Source of the DNA: Xenorhabdus kozodoii
GTDB taxonomy: Bacteria > Pseudomonadota > Gammaproteobacteria > Enterobacterales > Enterobacteriaceae
Reading direction: 5' to 3'
Assembly (NCBI RefSeq): GCF_002632875.1
Contig: NZ_NJCX01000030.1
Span: 1-36,139 of the forward strand
DNA: 36,139 nucleotides
The position numbers and the translations under genes were made by a program. Shown here one piece after another: positions 36,050 to 36,139 of the stretch. Position 1 is the first letter of the stretch, and every line of letters begins with the position of its first letter. Under the pieces are notes generated by a model. The model did not search any database, was not told the DNA's origin, and worked only from the letters and a program-made list of their open reading frames with translations.

Positions 36050-36139
36050 CTACACATCTCCGAGCTGACCCAATGCTCTTGCGGCTAAGAGGGTCAGTTC
36101 CTCGGGGGTATACTCGGATAGCAACATTAATGTGTTCAG
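36050..36139 (-). CDS. C-terminal end of an unidentified protein (cut by window edge)
   Basis: The minus strand reads in from the edge as ...LSEYTPEELTLLAARALGQL followed by GDV and TAG at 36050-36052. The composition is that of an amphipathic helix in a real protein. An ATG at 36127 is in frame, but the frame is open to the edge, so the true start is unknown. No family is recognised. Confidence 0.4.
   Translation of the reverse strand: MNTLMLLSEYTPEELTLLAARALGQLGDV

Overview
The window looks like a chromosomal segment of an insect-associated Morganellaceae (Xenorhabdus or Photorhabdus type). The backbone gene set (trmB-yggL, glsB, yggN, mutY-yggX-mltC, tRNA-Phe) and its protein sequences are clearly enterobacterial. 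The AT-rich intergenic DNA, abundant palindromic repeats and dense insertion sequences fit that group. The genus is inferred from gene content, not proven.

Left part (1-13.8 kb), backbone. A clipped IS630-type transposase start sits at the edge. It is followed by a LeuC/LeuD-type aconitase-superfamily pair read leftward with a divergent LysR regulator, a YrdC-domain protein with a PEBP-family protein, a periplasmic siderophore-binding protein, then yggN, glsB, yggL and trmB. Between trmB and mutY lie about 2 kb of accessory debris: a structured non-coding element, a palindromic repeat, a SnoaL-like gene, and a fused remnant of a dehydrogenase and a P4-type primase. Then come mutY, yggX, mltC and tRNA-Phe(GAA).

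Middle (13.8-23.4 kb), mobile. A P4-type integrase abuts the tRNA-Phe gene, followed by an AlpA-like regulator and a primase-helicase split by one in-frame TAA. An iteron cluster downstream resembles a P4-type replication origin. Next is a pile of insertion sequences: a frameshifted IS30-family element, then a DDE element that is itself interrupted by an IS4-family element with an 11-bp target duplication.

Right part (23.7-34.7 kb), the most interesting region. Nine tightly packed genes on the + strand, markedly AT-richer than the backbone, are followed by an MFS exporter: aldo/keto reductase, GH3-type acyl-amido synthetase, alpha/beta hydrolase with a Cys nucleophile, enolase-superfamily enzyme, ThDP-dependent enzyme, fumarylacetoacetate-hydrolase-fold protein, stand-alone condensation-type acyltransferase, tautomerase-like protein and an SDR lacking the usual Tyr/Lys. 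Start/stop overlaps indicate one operon. It looks like a biosynthetic cluster for an exported small amide, without PKS or NRPS modules or a carrier protein. I do not recognise it as a described pathway.

Right edge (34.7-36.1 kb). About 1.3 kb is non-coding, rich in hairpins and includes a 14-bp perfect inverted repeat. The last 90 bases hold the end of a leftward gene that runs out of the window. No second copy of the tRNA-Phe 3' end was seen, so the island probably continues beyond the window.
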